DNA from: Planctomycetota bacterium
GTDB lineage: Bacteria > Planctomycetota > Planctomycetia > Isosphaerales > Isosphaeraceae
Direction of reading: 5' to 3'
DNA length: 64,000 nt
Assembly (NCBI GenBank): GCA_028291545.1
Contig: JAQGHR010000052.1
Coordinates: 124,001-188,000 of the forward strand
Below, in pieces: positions 56,462 to 64,000 of this stretch. How positions within the stretch are numbered: the stretch's first letter is position 1; every line of letters begins with the position of its first letter. The translations under genes were made by a program, and so were the position numbers. Under the pieces are notes generated by a model. The model ran no database searches. It was not told where the DNA came from and saw only the letters and a program-made list of their open reading frames with translations.

Positions 56462-56845
56462 CTACGGCCAGAGTCCCAGCACCAGGCCGATGAGGACGAA
56501 CCGGGCGACATGGAAGCCACCGTCGATGAGCCACAGAACGAGTCCACGATTGGCAAACGCATAGTTCAGACCCAGGCTGCTCGCCGCGAAGCAGATGCCC
56601 GCCAGAAGCCCATGAGACAGTGCCGACCCAAGTGAGGGATGCGGTCCGAGCCAGACCGCGAATCCCACGGCCGCGAGGACCGCGGAAACCAGGGTCACGG
56701 CATAAACCATCGGATCTTGCTTCGGTTCTCGACCGGCCGCGCGAACCCACGGTCGAAGGAAGAGGACCGGAGAATACCAGAGCGCGCCGAGTGCGCCGCT
56801 GGCGAGGATCGCCGCAAGCACGGCCCAAATGTTGATCGCGGGCAT
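56462..56845 (-). CDS. DUF1761 family membrane protein
   Basis: A 127-residue protein with four predicted membrane helices: INIWAVLAAILASGALGALW, VYAVTLVSAVLAAVGFAVWL, GLLAGICFAASSLGLNYAF and FHVARFVLIGLVLGLWP. The ALWYSP start, GxAL.HGLLAG loop and length fit DUF1761. Function unknown. ATG 56845 is used. It follows a zinc-ribbon protein gene by 36 bp on the same strand. Confidence 0.85.
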   Translation of the reverse strand: MPAINIWAVLAAILASGALGALWYSPVLFLRPWVRAAGREPKQDPMVYAVTLVSAVLAAVGFAVWLGPHPSLGSALSHGLLAGICFAASSLGLNYAFANRGLVLWLIDGGFHVARFVLIGLVLGLWP

Positions 56846-56881
56846 CCTATTTCCCTCCGGATCATCCCGGTTCCGTCCGTG

Positions 56882-57145
56882 TCATGCGATCTTGCTGCTT
56901 TGGGGCTGCCATCGCCGCAGAGTCGGCACGGTTCTGGCAAACCGTCTGGCGAGGAAGCCGGGGAACGGCATGGACCTCAACTTGCCCTCGACCAGCGCCG
57001 TGATTTCGGGCTGCGTGAACGATCCTTCGCGAAAACAATGGCTGCAATATTCCGTATTCCGACTCCCATCCGCGTTCGTGCCACCGCCGAGCGGGCCTCG
57101 CTTGAGCGGCATGCCGCAACTCTGGCACGCACGTCCTTTCGGCAT
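56882..57145 (-). CDS. Zinc-ribbon domain protein
   Basis: An 87-residue protein. CQSCGMPLKRG and EYCSHCFREGSF give a four-cysteine zinc ribbon with GTNADGSRNTEY between, typical of the putative zinc-ribbon family. The helical basic C-terminus includes FLARRFARTVPTLRRWQ. ATG 57145 is the first start that leaves a sensible protein; frames further upstream start with TTG and lack similarity. The function of this family is unknown; it often accompanies small membrane or regulatory genes. Confidence 0.8.
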   Translation of the reverse strand: MPKGRACQSCGMPLKRGPLGGGTNADGSRNTEYCSHCFREGSFTQPEITALVEGKLRSMPFPGFLARRFARTVPTLRRWQPQSSKIA

Positions 57146-57327
57146 CAACACGCGATGTCCCTCTCTCGGAAATGCCGCCAGTTGTGTGCCACAGTGCGAG
57201 CGCTGAATCGGTGCGACCCCGCGAACGGCATTGACAATGCCGAGCACGGGGTCGTTTCGCAACAAGAATCCGGGATGGTCCGGGCGCCGGATCGAGGAGC
57301 GACGCGACCGGCATCAACCGGACACGA

Positions 57328-57564
57328 TCAGGGCCCGAGGCCGCCGTGGGTACGGAAGGGCGTGAGGTGCGAAGGTTGGTCGAGGAACCAGAAGCGGTCC
57401 CACTCATCGCCGGCCTGGCGCATGTTTTCAGAGTCGACCAAGAGCTGTTCGACGCGCTTGGGACGGTAAGCCGCATAGTGCGGCAGCGGCACGGGGGCAC
57501 AGCCTTCGCCGACAATGGCGAGGCCCCCCACGAGCAGCAACAAGGCCCACAAAGGCTTTCGCAT
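57328..57564 (-). CDS. Small predicted lipoprotein
   Basis: A 78-residue protein: signal sequence LWALLLLVGGLAIVGEGC with a likely lipobox ending at C22, then a short mature part with PKRVEQLLVDSENMRQAGDEW and an HLTPFRTHGGL end. I do not know a named family, but the mature part reads like a small lipoprotein conserved in planctomycetes. It is 180 bp upstream of the zinc-ribbon gene on the same strand. Confidence 0.7.
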   Translation of the reverse strand: MRKPLWALLLLVGGLAIVGEGCAPVPLPHYAAYRPKRVEQLLVDSENMRQAGDEWDRFWFLDQPSHLTPFRTHGGLGP

Positions 57565-57714
57565 TCCGGGGTTCCTCCCGCCTTCGGTCGGATACCACCG
57601 GATCGGTCCCTCCGCGCGATCCGTCGCGCGGTTCCGATCCGGGGGGCCAGGCCGTACGCCTTGCCGGGGACCATCTCTCGGCCCCCTTCCTACCTGAGCG
57701 GAAGGAAAGGAGGC

Positions 57715-58113
57715 TTACTCCGAAGCGTCAGCCGCCGCCGGCTCCTTGGCCCGCGATGCGTCCGAGGATGCCTCGGTTGGTCCGTTGTTATTCTCATCGG
57801 CATCCGGACCGTCTTCCATTGGAAGATTTTCCGGATTCATCTGTCGTACCAGTTCTTCCATCTCTTTGCCCGGCTTGAACGTCACCACGTTCTTCGCCGG
57901 AACGCTCACCTTGTCCCCGGTGCGCGGATTGCGCGCCTTGCGCGGAGCCCGCCGCTTCACTTCGAACACGCCGAAGTTGCGCAGCTCGATCCGCCCCTCG
58001 GCGACCAGTGTCTGGATGATGGCATTCAACGTGCGTTGCACGATGTCCTTGGTCTTGAGCTGCGTCAGCCCGATCTCTTCGGAAATTTGCTTGACGATTT
58101 CTTTCTTGGTCAC
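57715..58113 (-). CDS. HU/IHF family DNA-binding protein
   Basis: A 132-residue protein. Residues 1-90 match [23 protein letters not shown], then [20 protein letters not shown] with the DNA-intercalating-arm context, and [13 protein letters not shown]. The tail (residues ~95-132) is acidic and Ala/Ser-rich ([17 protein letters not shown]), longer than a simple HU. GTG 58113 has GGAG 9 nt upstream and lies 46 nt below a TTGACA promoter, which rules out the longer upstream frame. It bends DNA and compacts the nucleoid. Confidence 0.93.
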   Translation of the reverse strand: MTKKEIVKQISEEIGLTQLKTKDIVQRTLNAIIQTLVAEGRIELRNFGVFEVKRRAPRKARNPRTGDKVSVPAKNVVTFKPGKEMEELVRQMNPENLPMEDGPDADENNNGPTEASSDASRAKEPAAADASE

Positions 58114-58165
58114 GGCGACGATCTCCACGGGGCGGGCCGGTCCGAGCCGGGCGACGATCGGCTCA

Positions 58166-58194
58166 ACTGTAGGAACGGCATGGAGTAGTGTCAA
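58166..58194 (-). promoter_or_regulatory. Sigma70-type promoter of the HU gene
   Basis: On the minus strand TTGACA (58189-58194), exact consensus, and TACAGT (58166-58171) are 17 bp apart. The start near 58159 leaves a ~46-nt leader. Confidence 0.75.
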
Positions 58195-58234
58195 GGGGGT
58201 AGTCGACGGCAGTCCGCAAGTCTGAGAGAATTAA

Positions 58235-58257
58235 CGCGAGGCCACTCCACCCTCGCG
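58235..58257 (-). terminator. Terminator-like hairpin after the YkgJ pair
   Basis: CGCGAGG (58235-58241) and CCTCGCG (58251-58257) form a perfect 7-bp stem with a 9-nt loop. On the minus strand it is followed by TTAATTCTCTC and lies after the YkgJ genes and before the HU promoter. Confidence 0.6.
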
Positions 58258-58303
58258 CACGCCTAGTTCAAGCCAGATTCCCGAGGAATGGGACAGCCTG
58301 ACC

Positions 58304-58798
58304 TCACCTTCTCCCGGGCCAAAAACCCGCCGCTTCCGCTGCCCGAAGATGTTGGTGGAGCGGGGCATACCCCCAGGACCGATTCAGTTCGTTGGCCAGG
58401 CACTTCAATCGCGAGAGAAACCGCTCACTCAGTTCATGCGACCGTTCCTGGTACGACGGCTCGCAAAAATAGACGCGACAACCAAGTGGACGGGCTTCGC
58501 GAGCCGTACATCGACCGGCGTGATCCTGCCAGGGGCAGCTCGCGCCGTCGTCGAGAGGGCGCGAAGGCGGGGGCGCGTCGGCCGTCAGGATCTCGGCCTC
58601 CATCGCGGACAGGAACAGGGTGTGGTCATACTCCGCAAATCGGCAACACCGACCGCTCAGCTCGCAGACCGGACCCGCTTCGGCCACCTCGCGCGCGAGA
58701 TCGTCGTAGATCACTCGCAACTCGCGTCGCAGGCGATCACCATCCCGCTCCTGAACGTGCAGTGGCTCGGTCTCCATGACTGGGTTCCCATGGTTCAT
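58304..58798 (-). CDS. YkgJ-like cysteine-cluster protein
   Basis: A 164-residue protein with the CxxxCCR cluster of the YkgJ/UPF0153 family (CELSGRCCRF), later CPWQDHAGRCTAREARPLGCRVYFC. The conserved cysteines probably bind zinc or an iron-sulfur cluster. Function is unknown in most members. ATG 58798 overlaps the upstream gene stop as ATGA, so both are co-translated. A longer frame extending to 59167 is the overlapping neighbour in another frame. Confidence 0.85.
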   Translation of the reverse strand: MNHGNPVMETEPLHVQERDGDRLRRELRVIYDDLAREVAEAGPVCELSGRCCRFAEYDHTLFLSAMEAEILTADAPPPSRPLDDGASCPWQDHAGRCTAREARPLGCRVYFCEPSYQERSHELSERFLSRLKCLANELNRSWGYAPLHQHLRAAEAAGFWPGRR

Positions 58799-59214
58799 AT
58801 CGGGGTCCGGATCACGGATGCGACGATGGCGTCCAGAGAGTATAAGGGACCTTGGCCGGAGCCGGGACAGACCCGGCACGTCCGTTCCCAATCCTGGGGG
58901 GTCTCGACGTTCTCGCTCCAGAACGGCCAGGTCCGGCACTGTTCGGGACGGGCGGAGTAGACCGTGCAACCCTGAGTGGAGTCCCAGAATACGCAATCGC
59001 CGTTCGGCTTCTCGATCAGGCTCAAACGATCCCCTACCCGACGGAGGTAGGAACTGCCGAATTCGTCGATCGTGAGCTTCAGATGCTCGGCCAATCGCGT
59101 GACTTCTTCCCGATCGACCCAGACGTAGCCGGGTGCCCCCGTGCAGCACGCGCCGCATCGGGTACACTCGAATTTCAGGCCGTCACGATACCAGGGCAAT
59201 TCACTTTCGCTCAT
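58795..59214 (-). CDS. YkgJ-like cysteine-cluster protein
   Basis: A 139-residue paralogue or partner of the previous protein: FECTRCGACCTGAPGYVWVD has the CxxCGxCC cluster, followed by CVFWDSTQGCTVYSARPEQC and CRVCPG. The three-part cysteine layout is typical of this family, which may bind a metal cluster. The start ATG 59214 is supported by GGAG about 11 nt upstream and a promoter 54 nt further. It is directly coupled to the second cluster protein. Confidence 0.88.
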   Translation of the reverse strand: MSESELPWYRDGLKFECTRCGACCTGAPGYVWVDREEVTRLAEHLKLTIDEFGSSYLRRVGDRLSLIEKPNGDCVFWDSTQGCTVYSARPEQCRTWPFWSENVETPQDWERTCRVCPGSGQGPLYSLDAIVASVIRTPI

Positions 59215-59274
59215 TCGCCGTGAGGCTCCGTCGGGGTCGAGGCTGGGTTCGATGGGAAAGCCAGGCACCCTAAC

Positions 59275-59303
59275 ATTTTATTAGGAAACACCTTGGGGTG
59301 CAA
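59275..59303 (-). promoter_or_regulatory. Candidate promoter of the YkgJ pair
   Basis: TTGCAC (59298-59303) and TAAAAT (59275-59280) on the minus strand are 17 bp apart in a locally AT-rich stretch. The start near 59268 leaves ~54 nt to ATG 59214. The -35 is only a partial match. Confidence 0.45.
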
Positions 59304-59375
59304 GAGAGGGACGTCTTGGCGCAACATCCCTGTGAGTTTACGAATCAAGCCAATTGAAATGGAGGATCCGAAGCC

Positions 59376-59675
59376 ATGATGAATCGCGCGATGTCGGCCA
59401 TGGCGTTCGTGATTATCGCGACCATGATTGGCGGTATTCTTGGAGGTCTGGTCGGCTACGAGGTGGGTCGGCTCTCGCCTCAGTTCGTCGCGACGATCGC
59501 CTCGGGCAACCCCGAGGGTATGAGGCCGAGCTTCAAGCCGGACGAGTTTGGCCTTGGTCTCGGGATCGTCAGCGGCCTGTTCTTCGGAGCCGGATCGAGC
59601 CTGCTCCTGATCGTGGTGATCTCGCTTCGCGAGGCGTGGATGGCGAGGTTGGCGCTCCAGAAACGACCCGATTGA
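59376..59675 (+). CDS. Small two-helix membrane protein
   Basis: A 99-residue protein with two predicted membrane helices (AMAFVIIATMIGGILGGLVG and IVSGLFFGAGSSLLLIVVIS) and a hydrophilic loop. GGAGG lies 10 nt before the ATG at 59376, a strong ribosome binding site. No family recognised. It sits between the YkgJ pair and the moaA gene, transcribed convergently to the latter. Confidence 0.7.
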   Translation: MMNRAMSAMAFVIIATMIGGILGGLVGYEVGRLSPQFVATIASGNPEGMRPSFKPDEFGLGLGIVSGLFFGAGSSLLLIVVISLREAWMARLALQKRPD

Positions 59676-59684
59676 ACCGGTCGC

Positions 59685-60686
59685 TCAGCCCCCGATCGAG
59701 TGCATCAATCTCTCAGGTTTGATGAATCTAGCGGTGTTAATTTCATGACCTTCCCACTTCCCCGCGACGCTTTCGCGGAGGGCCGAGGCGATCGCCTCGT
59801 CGGTCGCACCCGATCGGATCAGGCTGCGGACGTCGGTCTCGTCGAGGGCGAACAGGCAGTTCCGCAGCTTCCCATCGGCCGTGAGGCGAACGCGGTTGCA
59901 GCTCATGCAAAACGGCCGGCTGACCGACGCGATCATCCCCACCCGGCCGACCCCGTCGAGGAAGTCGTACTCCATGGCCGGGGCACGCGGGTCATGCTTC
60001 GGATCGGGCGCGAGAGGGCCGATCCTGGAGGAGAGAATCTCCAGGATCTCGGCCGCGAAGAGCACCTTGCCGCGTTCCCAGGCGTTGCCGGCGTCGAGCG
60101 GCATATACTCGATGAACCGCAATTCCAGGCCATGTTCCCGGGAGAACCGGGCGAGGGGCACGACGTCGTCTTCGGTCACGCCCTTGATCGCCACGGCATT
60201 GATCTTCACGGGATCGAACCCGGCCGCCTTGGCTGCGAGGATACCCTCGATAACTTGCTCGAACCCCGTCCGTCTCGTCAATTCGAGGAACTTGGCCGGG
60301 TCCATCGTGTCGAGACTGACGTTGATCCGCCTCAGTCCCGCGTCCCAAAGCGCCTTCGCCATCGGCGCGAGCAAGATCCCGTTCGTCGTGAGTCCCACGT
60401 CGCGAATCCCGTCGATCGCGGCGATCGTCTCGACCAGCTTCGGCAGGTCCTTCCGGACCAGCGGTTCCCCGCCCGTGAGCCGGATCTTATCGATCCCCAG
60501 TCCCGCCGCCACGCGGACGAAACGGGCGATCTCCTCGTACGAGAGCAGGCTCGCTCTCGGCAGGAACTCGACGGTTTCCGGCATGCAATAGACGCACCGG
60601 ATGTTGCAGCGATCGGTGACGCTGATCCGCAAATTATTGTGGACCCGGCCGAAGGAGTCGATCAGTCGGTTTTCGGATGGCGTCAT
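59685..60686 (-). CDS. moaA: GTP 3',8-cyclase (molybdenum cofactor)
   Basis: A 333-residue radical SAM enzyme. RCNIRCVYCMPE supplies the SAM cluster cysteines (C27, C31, C34). GGEPLVRKDL and the second cluster FCMSCNRVRLTADGKLRNCLF bind GTP and the auxiliary 4Fe-4S cluster. The protein ends with SIGG, keeping the C-terminal Gly-Gly required for MoaA activity. It forms (8S)-3',8-cyclo-7,8-dihydroguanosine 5'-triphosphate. ATG 60686 is chosen. It follows moaE by 46 bp. Confidence 0.96.
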   Translation of the reverse strand: MTPSENRLIDSFGRVHNNLRISVTDRCNIRCVYCMPETVEFLPRASLLSYEEIARFVRVAAGLGIDKIRLTGGEPLVRKDLPKLVETIAAIDGIRDVGLTTNGILLAPMAKALWDAGLRRINVSLDTMDPAKFLELTRRTGFEQVIEGILAAKAAGFDPVKINAVAIKGVTEDDVVPLARFSREHGLELRFIEYMPLDAGNAWERGKVLFAAEILEILSSRIGPLAPDPKHDPRAPAMEYDFLDGVGRVGMIASVSRPFCMSCNRVRLTADGKLRNCLFALDETDVRSLIRSGATDEAIASALRESVAGKWEGHEINTARFIKPERLMHSIGG

Positions 60687-60732
60687 GGCGGCGGATCTAC
60701 GGGCGGGTGAATCGCGGTCGGTACGTCTCATT

Positions 60733-61167
60733 CTATCCAGGATTACACCGGGGCGTGAGGCCCGGATGCACCCATTCCTCCGTCCCATCGGCCCAGACCT
60801 CTTTTTTCCAGATCGGCACGACCTCCTTGAGGGTGTCGATCAGCCACTGGCAGGCCGCAAACGAGTGGCCTCGGTGCGGCGTGCTCACGGCCACGGCCAC
60901 GCTCACGTCGCCCAGTTCCAGGTGCCCGACGCGATGCACGATCGCGACTTCGATCACGGGCCATCGTCGGCGGGCTTCGGCCTCGAGGTCTTCCAGCTTT
61001 TTCCGGGCCATAACCGGGTAAGCCTCGTAGTCCAGCGACGACGTCCGCCGGTCTCCTGTCATCTCACGCACCGTGCCGAGGAACAGGCAAACGGCGCCGG
61101 CGAGGTTCGAGCGAACGCGATCGGTGATGACCGCGACATCGATCGGCGCTTCGGAAATCTCAACCAC
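60733..61167 (-). CDS. moaE: Molybdopterin synthase catalytic subunit
   Basis: A 144-residue MoaE: VCLFLGTVREMTGDR, LDYEAYPVMARKKLEDL, IVHRVGHLELGDVSVAVAV and the active-site stretch DTLKEVVPIWKKEVW. With MoaD it inserts two sulfurs into cyclic pyranopterin monophosphate. The GTG at 61167 has GGAGG 5 nt upstream; that Shine-Dalgarno is made of the two glycine codons near the end of moaD, so the genes overlap by 8 bp and their translation is coupled. Confidence 0.95.
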   Translation of the reverse strand: MVEISEAPIDVAVITDRVRSNLAGAVCLFLGTVREMTGDRRTSSLDYEAYPVMARKKLEDLEAEARRRWPVIEVAIVHRVGHLELGDVSVAVAVSTPHRGHSFAACQWLIDTLKEVVPIWKKEVWADGTEEWVHPGLTPRCNPG

Positions 61168-61414
61168 AAGAACCTCCGCTCACGGGCGGGATGACGGCGA
61201 CTTCGGAGTACGTCGAGAGTTTGCGATCGTCGTCCGCATATTCCGAATCGACCGCGATCATCAGCTTCGGCAGGAGATCGGCCAGGGACGGCGCGGATGC
61301 GGCCAGGGCGTGGCGAAGATCCGCGACCGTCGCCAGTTCCGGCAAGTCGATCGTCAGCGTCGGGCTTCCCACGCGTTGACGGGCGACGGCGAACAAGCGG
61401 ACCTCGATGCGCAC
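61160..61414 (-). CDS. moaD: Molybdopterin synthase sulfur-carrier subunit with an extended C-terminus
   Basis: An 84-residue MoaD/ThiS-fold protein: VRIEVRLFAVARQRVGSPTL, LADLLPKLMIAVDSEYADDD and the end SEVAVIPPVSGG. In active MoaD the Gly-Gly is C-terminal and is adenylated then thiocarboxylated. Here three more residues (SCG) follow before the stop, so the tail must be removed or tolerated. The GTG at 61414 is the start. Identity is clear; activity of the product as written is uncertain. Confidence 0.88.
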   Translation of the reverse strand: MRIEVRLFAVARQRVGSPTLTIDLPELATVADLRHALAASAPSLADLLPKLMIAVDSEYADDDRKLSTYSEVAVIPPVSGGSCG

Positions 61415-61460
61415 GATTGGTTTTCCGAGTGATTTCGAGGAATCGAACCACCCTACCGGA

Positions 61461-61862
61461 TTATCGCGGCTCGGGCCAGACACCCAGAGGGCGGAACGGG
61501 CGATCGTCGGGCGAGCTTGGCCACGTTCCGAGGTGGTGAAACGCGGGGTCTTCCGGGAGCTTGGGCCAGATGTCGAGAGGGTGGAACGGCGGAATTTCCG
61601 CCGGCTGCGAAGGCACGACCGCGTCATCGTGCAACGGGGAAAGGTCATGTTTGGCGTATTCGAAATAGCCGGCTGGCTGCTGGAAAGCCGTCAGAACGAT
61701 CGAGGCATCAAGGGTACGAAGGATCTTGTCCCGCGCCGCAACCTCGCGCATGGCACGTTCGCGGCGGACGTGTCGTTCGATCCCGAGCGGCACGGCAACC
61801 AGCGCTACCAGGATCATCATTCCCGCGATCGTCCACCGCCTTCGCCCGCGTGAGAGTTTCAT
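61461..61862 (-). CDS. Single-TM protein with a WP-containing repeat tail
   Basis: A 133-residue protein: basic start SRGRRRWTIA, one membrane helix (MMILVALVAVPLGI), a charged helix and a C-terminal tail of three short repeats of the form PxxxxPFHPLDIWPxLPED, PAFHHLGTWPSSPDD and RPFRPLGVWPEP. It is a paralogue of the gene just upstream (shared RWTIA.MM.L-A--A-P-G segment). ATG 61862 overlaps that gene's stop as ATGA and GGGAG precedes it. No family recognised. Confidence 0.65.
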   Translation of the reverse strand: MKLSRGRRRWTIAGMMILVALVAVPLGIERHVRRERAMREVAARDKILRTLDASIVLTAFQQPAGYFEYAKHDLSPLHDDAVVPSQPAEIPPFHPLDIWPKLPEDPAFHHLGTWPSSPDDRPFRPLGVWPEPR

Positions 61863-62125
61863 CGCTGTACACTCCCGGGGGTGTCCCATTGAGCTTGTTC
61901 TCGATGAAAGTAGATCGGAGCCGGTCTTGGGGGCGGAGTGGCGGCAAGATCTTTGGCGAGTCGCTCCAGGTAGGTCGAGACAGTCCGGGCGCGGACCTGG
62001 GCTTCGCGTCGTGCCTGTTCTCGTTTGATCTGGGCGTACCCTCCGATCGGCAGGGCAATCCAGGCGATCAGGACCATCATGGACGCGATCGTCCAACGGA
62101 GTCGTGTCTTCGTGGCACGGACCAT
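61859..62125 (-). CDS. Small single-TM protein, paralogue of its neighbour
   Basis: An 88-residue protein: TRLRWTIASMMVLIAWIALP membrane helix followed by a charged helical region (AQIKREQARREAQVRARTVS). It lacks the WP repeats of the neighbour but shares the RWTIA start. These N-terminal helices resemble the membrane anchor seen before LRRs and other domains in planctomycetes. It overlaps the next gene by ATGA and may lead the moaDEA transcript. Confidence 0.65.
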   Translation of the reverse strand: MVRATKTRLRWTIASMMVLIAWIALPIGGYAQIKREQARREAQVRARTVSTYLERLAKDLAATPPPRPAPIYFHREQAQWDTPGSVQR

Positions 62126-62244
62126 CGCCGGCACTCCAGAATCGGTCCTGCTTGCTCGGTTGCGTTCCGCCGCGTTACGCTGAGTGTGATCGATCGAGCC
62201 TCGCGAGACAATGGTTTTCGTCCGAGCGGAGTTCGGATCGTCAC

Positions 62245-64000
62245 ATGGACGAACCCTCAATCAACGTCGAGCCGGGGCCCACCATTCGCGTCCGTGGCGC
62301 CCGCGTCCATAACCTCCGCAACCTCGACGTCGATCTCCCGCGCGACAAGCTCGTCGTCCTCACCGGTGTGAGCGGCTCCGGGAAGAGTTCGCTCGCCTTC
62401 GACACCATCCACGCCGAGGGCCAGAGGCGGTACATCGAAGGCTTGTCGTCCTACGCACGGCAGTTCCTCGATCAGCTCGAACCGCCCGACGTGGACGTAT
62501 TGGATGGCCTGCCGCCAACCGTCTCGATCGACCAGAAATCGGGTTCGGCCAGCCCGAGAAGCACGGTCGGAACGCTGACCGAGATCCACGACTATCTTCG
62601 CTTGCTTTATGCGCGAGCCGGTTTGCCGCATTGCCCGAAATGTGGCCAGCCGATCCGCCGGCAGACGCCCGAGCAGATGGTCGCCGGCGTGATGACGCTC
62701 GGCGAAGGCACGAAAGTCATCGTCCTGGCCCCCCTCGTGCGAGGTCGGAAGGGCCAGCACCTCGAAGCATTCGCCACGATCCGCCGGGAAGGGCTTCTGC
62801 GCGCGCGAGTCGATGGTCAGACGCTCGAAATCGCCGAGGAACCGCCCAAGCTGGCGAAGACGAAGGTTCACAGCATCGACGCCGTGATTGACCGCCTGGT
62901 CGTTCGCGATGGGATGCGAGCGCGGTTGGCCGAGAGTCTCGACCGCGCCCTGAAGCTCGGTGACGGCACCGTGATCCTGGCTGAGCAGGCGGCGGATGGA
63001 TCGTGGCAGGATCGCATATTGAGCGTGAAGTTTGCTTGCCCGGACTGCGGGATCGGCCTGGAAGAGGTCGAGCCTCGCACGTTCAGTTTCAACAGCCCTC
63101 ACGGAGCCTGTCCGACGTGCGGAGGTTTAGGGAGCCTGCGCGAGTTCGACCCGGATCTCCTGTTCCCCGATCGGTCGAAACCCGTCGACGAAGCCGTCGC
63201 CGCCGAGCTTTCGGGCGCGAAATCCTGGATCAAAGCCACTGTCAAGGCCGGGCATTTCGACGCGAAGAAGGCCCTGGCAAGTTGGACGCCGACGGAATGG
63301 GCACGGTTCTACGACGGAGACCCGCAACGGCCCGGATTTCGATCCTGGCTGGATCAGCAGCTCGTGAACGCCAAGACGGATCGTCAGAAAGCGTCGTTCG
63401 ACGCCTTTCGGATCGACGTCCCGTGCTCGACCTGCGGAGGCTCGCGGCTTCGTCCCGAGGCGAGGGTCGTGACCGTCGGTGGAAAGGCCATCCAGGAAGT
63501 GGTCCACCTGCCCGCGAGCGAGGCTCTGGCCTTCTTCGAGGGGCTCACGTTTCCCTCCGACCTGGAACGAGTCGGCCCCCCCCTGGTCCGAGAGATCGCC
63601 GGCCGGCTCGGGTTCCTGGAGCGTGTGGGATTGCCCTATCTCTCCCTCGATCGCGGTGCCGACACCCTCTCCGGTGGCGAATTGCAGCGCGTTCGCCTTG
63701 CGAGCCAGATCGGCGCCGGCCTGGTCGGCGTGTGTTACGTTCTGGACGAGCCGACGAGCGGGCTTCATCCGCGCGACACCGGCCGCCTCATCGCCAGCCT
63801 GAAGGCGCTGAGGGATGCCGGCAACACGGTCCTCGTGGTCGAGCACGACGAGCCCACCATCCGCGCGGCCGACTGGATCGTGGATCTCGGTCCCGGCGCC
63901 GGACCCGACGGTGGCCGGATCATCGCCCAGGGTCATCCCGCCGATCTCGACGCGGCCGGCGGTTCAATCACCGCCCGGTTTCTCAAGGACGGCGACAAGA
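62245..64000 (+). CDS. uvrA: UvrA excinuclease subunit (C-terminus off window)
   Basis: A frame without a stop runs off the right edge; 585 codons are visible from the ATG at 62245. Features are [18 protein letters not shown] (Walker A of the first ABC domain), zinc-binding cysteines [23 protein letters not shown] and CSTCGGSRL, signature [17 protein letters not shown], and Walker [14 protein letters not shown]. UvrA scans DNA for lesions with UvrB. Only the first ABC half is seen; the second Walker A lies beyond the end. It is divergent from the two small membrane genes. Confidence 0.96.
   Translation, partial: MDEPSINVEPGPTIRVRGARVHNLRNLDVDLPRDKLVVLTGVSGSGKSSLAFDTIHAEGQRRYIEGLSSYARQFLDQLEPPDVDVLDGLPPTVSIDQKSGSASPRSTVGTLTEIHDYLRLLYARAGLPHCPKCGQPIRRQTPEQMVAGVMTLGEGTKVIVLAPLVRGRKGQHLEAFATIRREGLLRARVDGQTLEIAEEPPKLAKTKVHSIDAVIDRLVVRDGMRARLAESLDRALKLGDGTVILAEQAADGSWQDRILSVKFACPDCGIGLEEVEPRTFSFNSPHGACPTCGGLGSLREFDPDLLFPDRSKPVDEAVAAELSGAKSWIKATVKAGHFDAKKALASWTPTEWARFYDGDPQRPGFRSWLDQQLVNAKTDRQKASFDAFRIDVPCSTCGGSRLRPEARVVTVGGKAIQEVVHLPASEALAFFEGLTFPSDLERVGPPLVREIAGRLGFLERVGLPYLSLDRGADTLSGGELQRVRLASQIGAGLVGVCYVLDEPTSGLHPRDTGRLIASLKALRDAGNTVLVVEHDEPTIRAADWIVDLGPGAGPDGGRIIAQGHPADLDAAGGSITARFLKDGDK

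Overview
The window is high-GC, densely coded chromosomal DNA that looks like a planctomycete, most likely from the Isosphaeraceae side of the phylum. The markers are a paired PSD1/DUF1549/DUF1553 protein and DUF1501 protein, a large Ser/Thr kinase with TPRs, secreted proteins carrying LEPR-XLL-like motifs, a PEP-CTERM protein next to a dockerin protein, small LRR and single-TM proteins of planctomycete style, and many GTG starts. The family-level placement is inference. No rRNA, tRNA, CRISPR array or intact mobile element was seen.

Region 1 (1-12 kb, minus strand) is one long cell-surface glycan operon. In transcription order it holds a GT9 enzyme, two GT4/GT1-type glycosyltransferases, GmhB, HldE, a second GT9 heptosyltransferase-like enzyme, a NodU/CmcH-type carbamoyltransferase, a GT2 enzyme, a radical SAM/SPASM protein and an MsbA-like ABC exporter cut by the window edge. 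Several neighbours overlap by ATGA. ADP-heptose is made here by HldE and GmhB and probably used by the GT9 enzymes. A plus-strand GT2 gene lies just upstream.

Region 2 (13.9-20.3 kb, plus) carries dnaE, a single-RRM RNA-binding protein, a NYN/LOTUS-type protein and an anchored coiled-coil protein. Region 3 (20.3-26.6 kb, mostly minus) is a MacA/MacB-like efflux locus: polytopic membrane protein, HlyD adaptor, DUF202 protein, ABC ATPase, a membrane-anchored LRR protein and an FtsX-type permease. Region 4 (27-34.8 kb, minus) has an IclR regulator leading a PSD1/DUF1549-DUF1501 pair, a small zinc protein and a CxxCH lipoprotein.

Region 5 (35-48.4 kb, plus) is a surface and signalling segment: a Ser/Thr kinase with TPRs, a frameshifted animal-type haem peroxidase, a rhomboid protease, a repetitive YDG/MBG-dockerin protein and a PEP-CTERM protein. 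The peroxidase and MBG genes both have near-consensus sigma70-type promoters followed by unusually long structured leaders that share two sequence elements.

Region 6 (48.5-64 kb) is mixed housekeeping: response regulator, beta-hydroxyacid dehydrogenase, rhodanese, YidD-like protein, Tat-exported Gfo/Idh oxidoreductase, FG-GAP protein, transaldolase, HU-type protein, two YkgJ-type cysteine-cluster proteins, a moaD-moaE-moaA run behind two small membrane proteins, and the start of a divergent uvrA that leaves the window.
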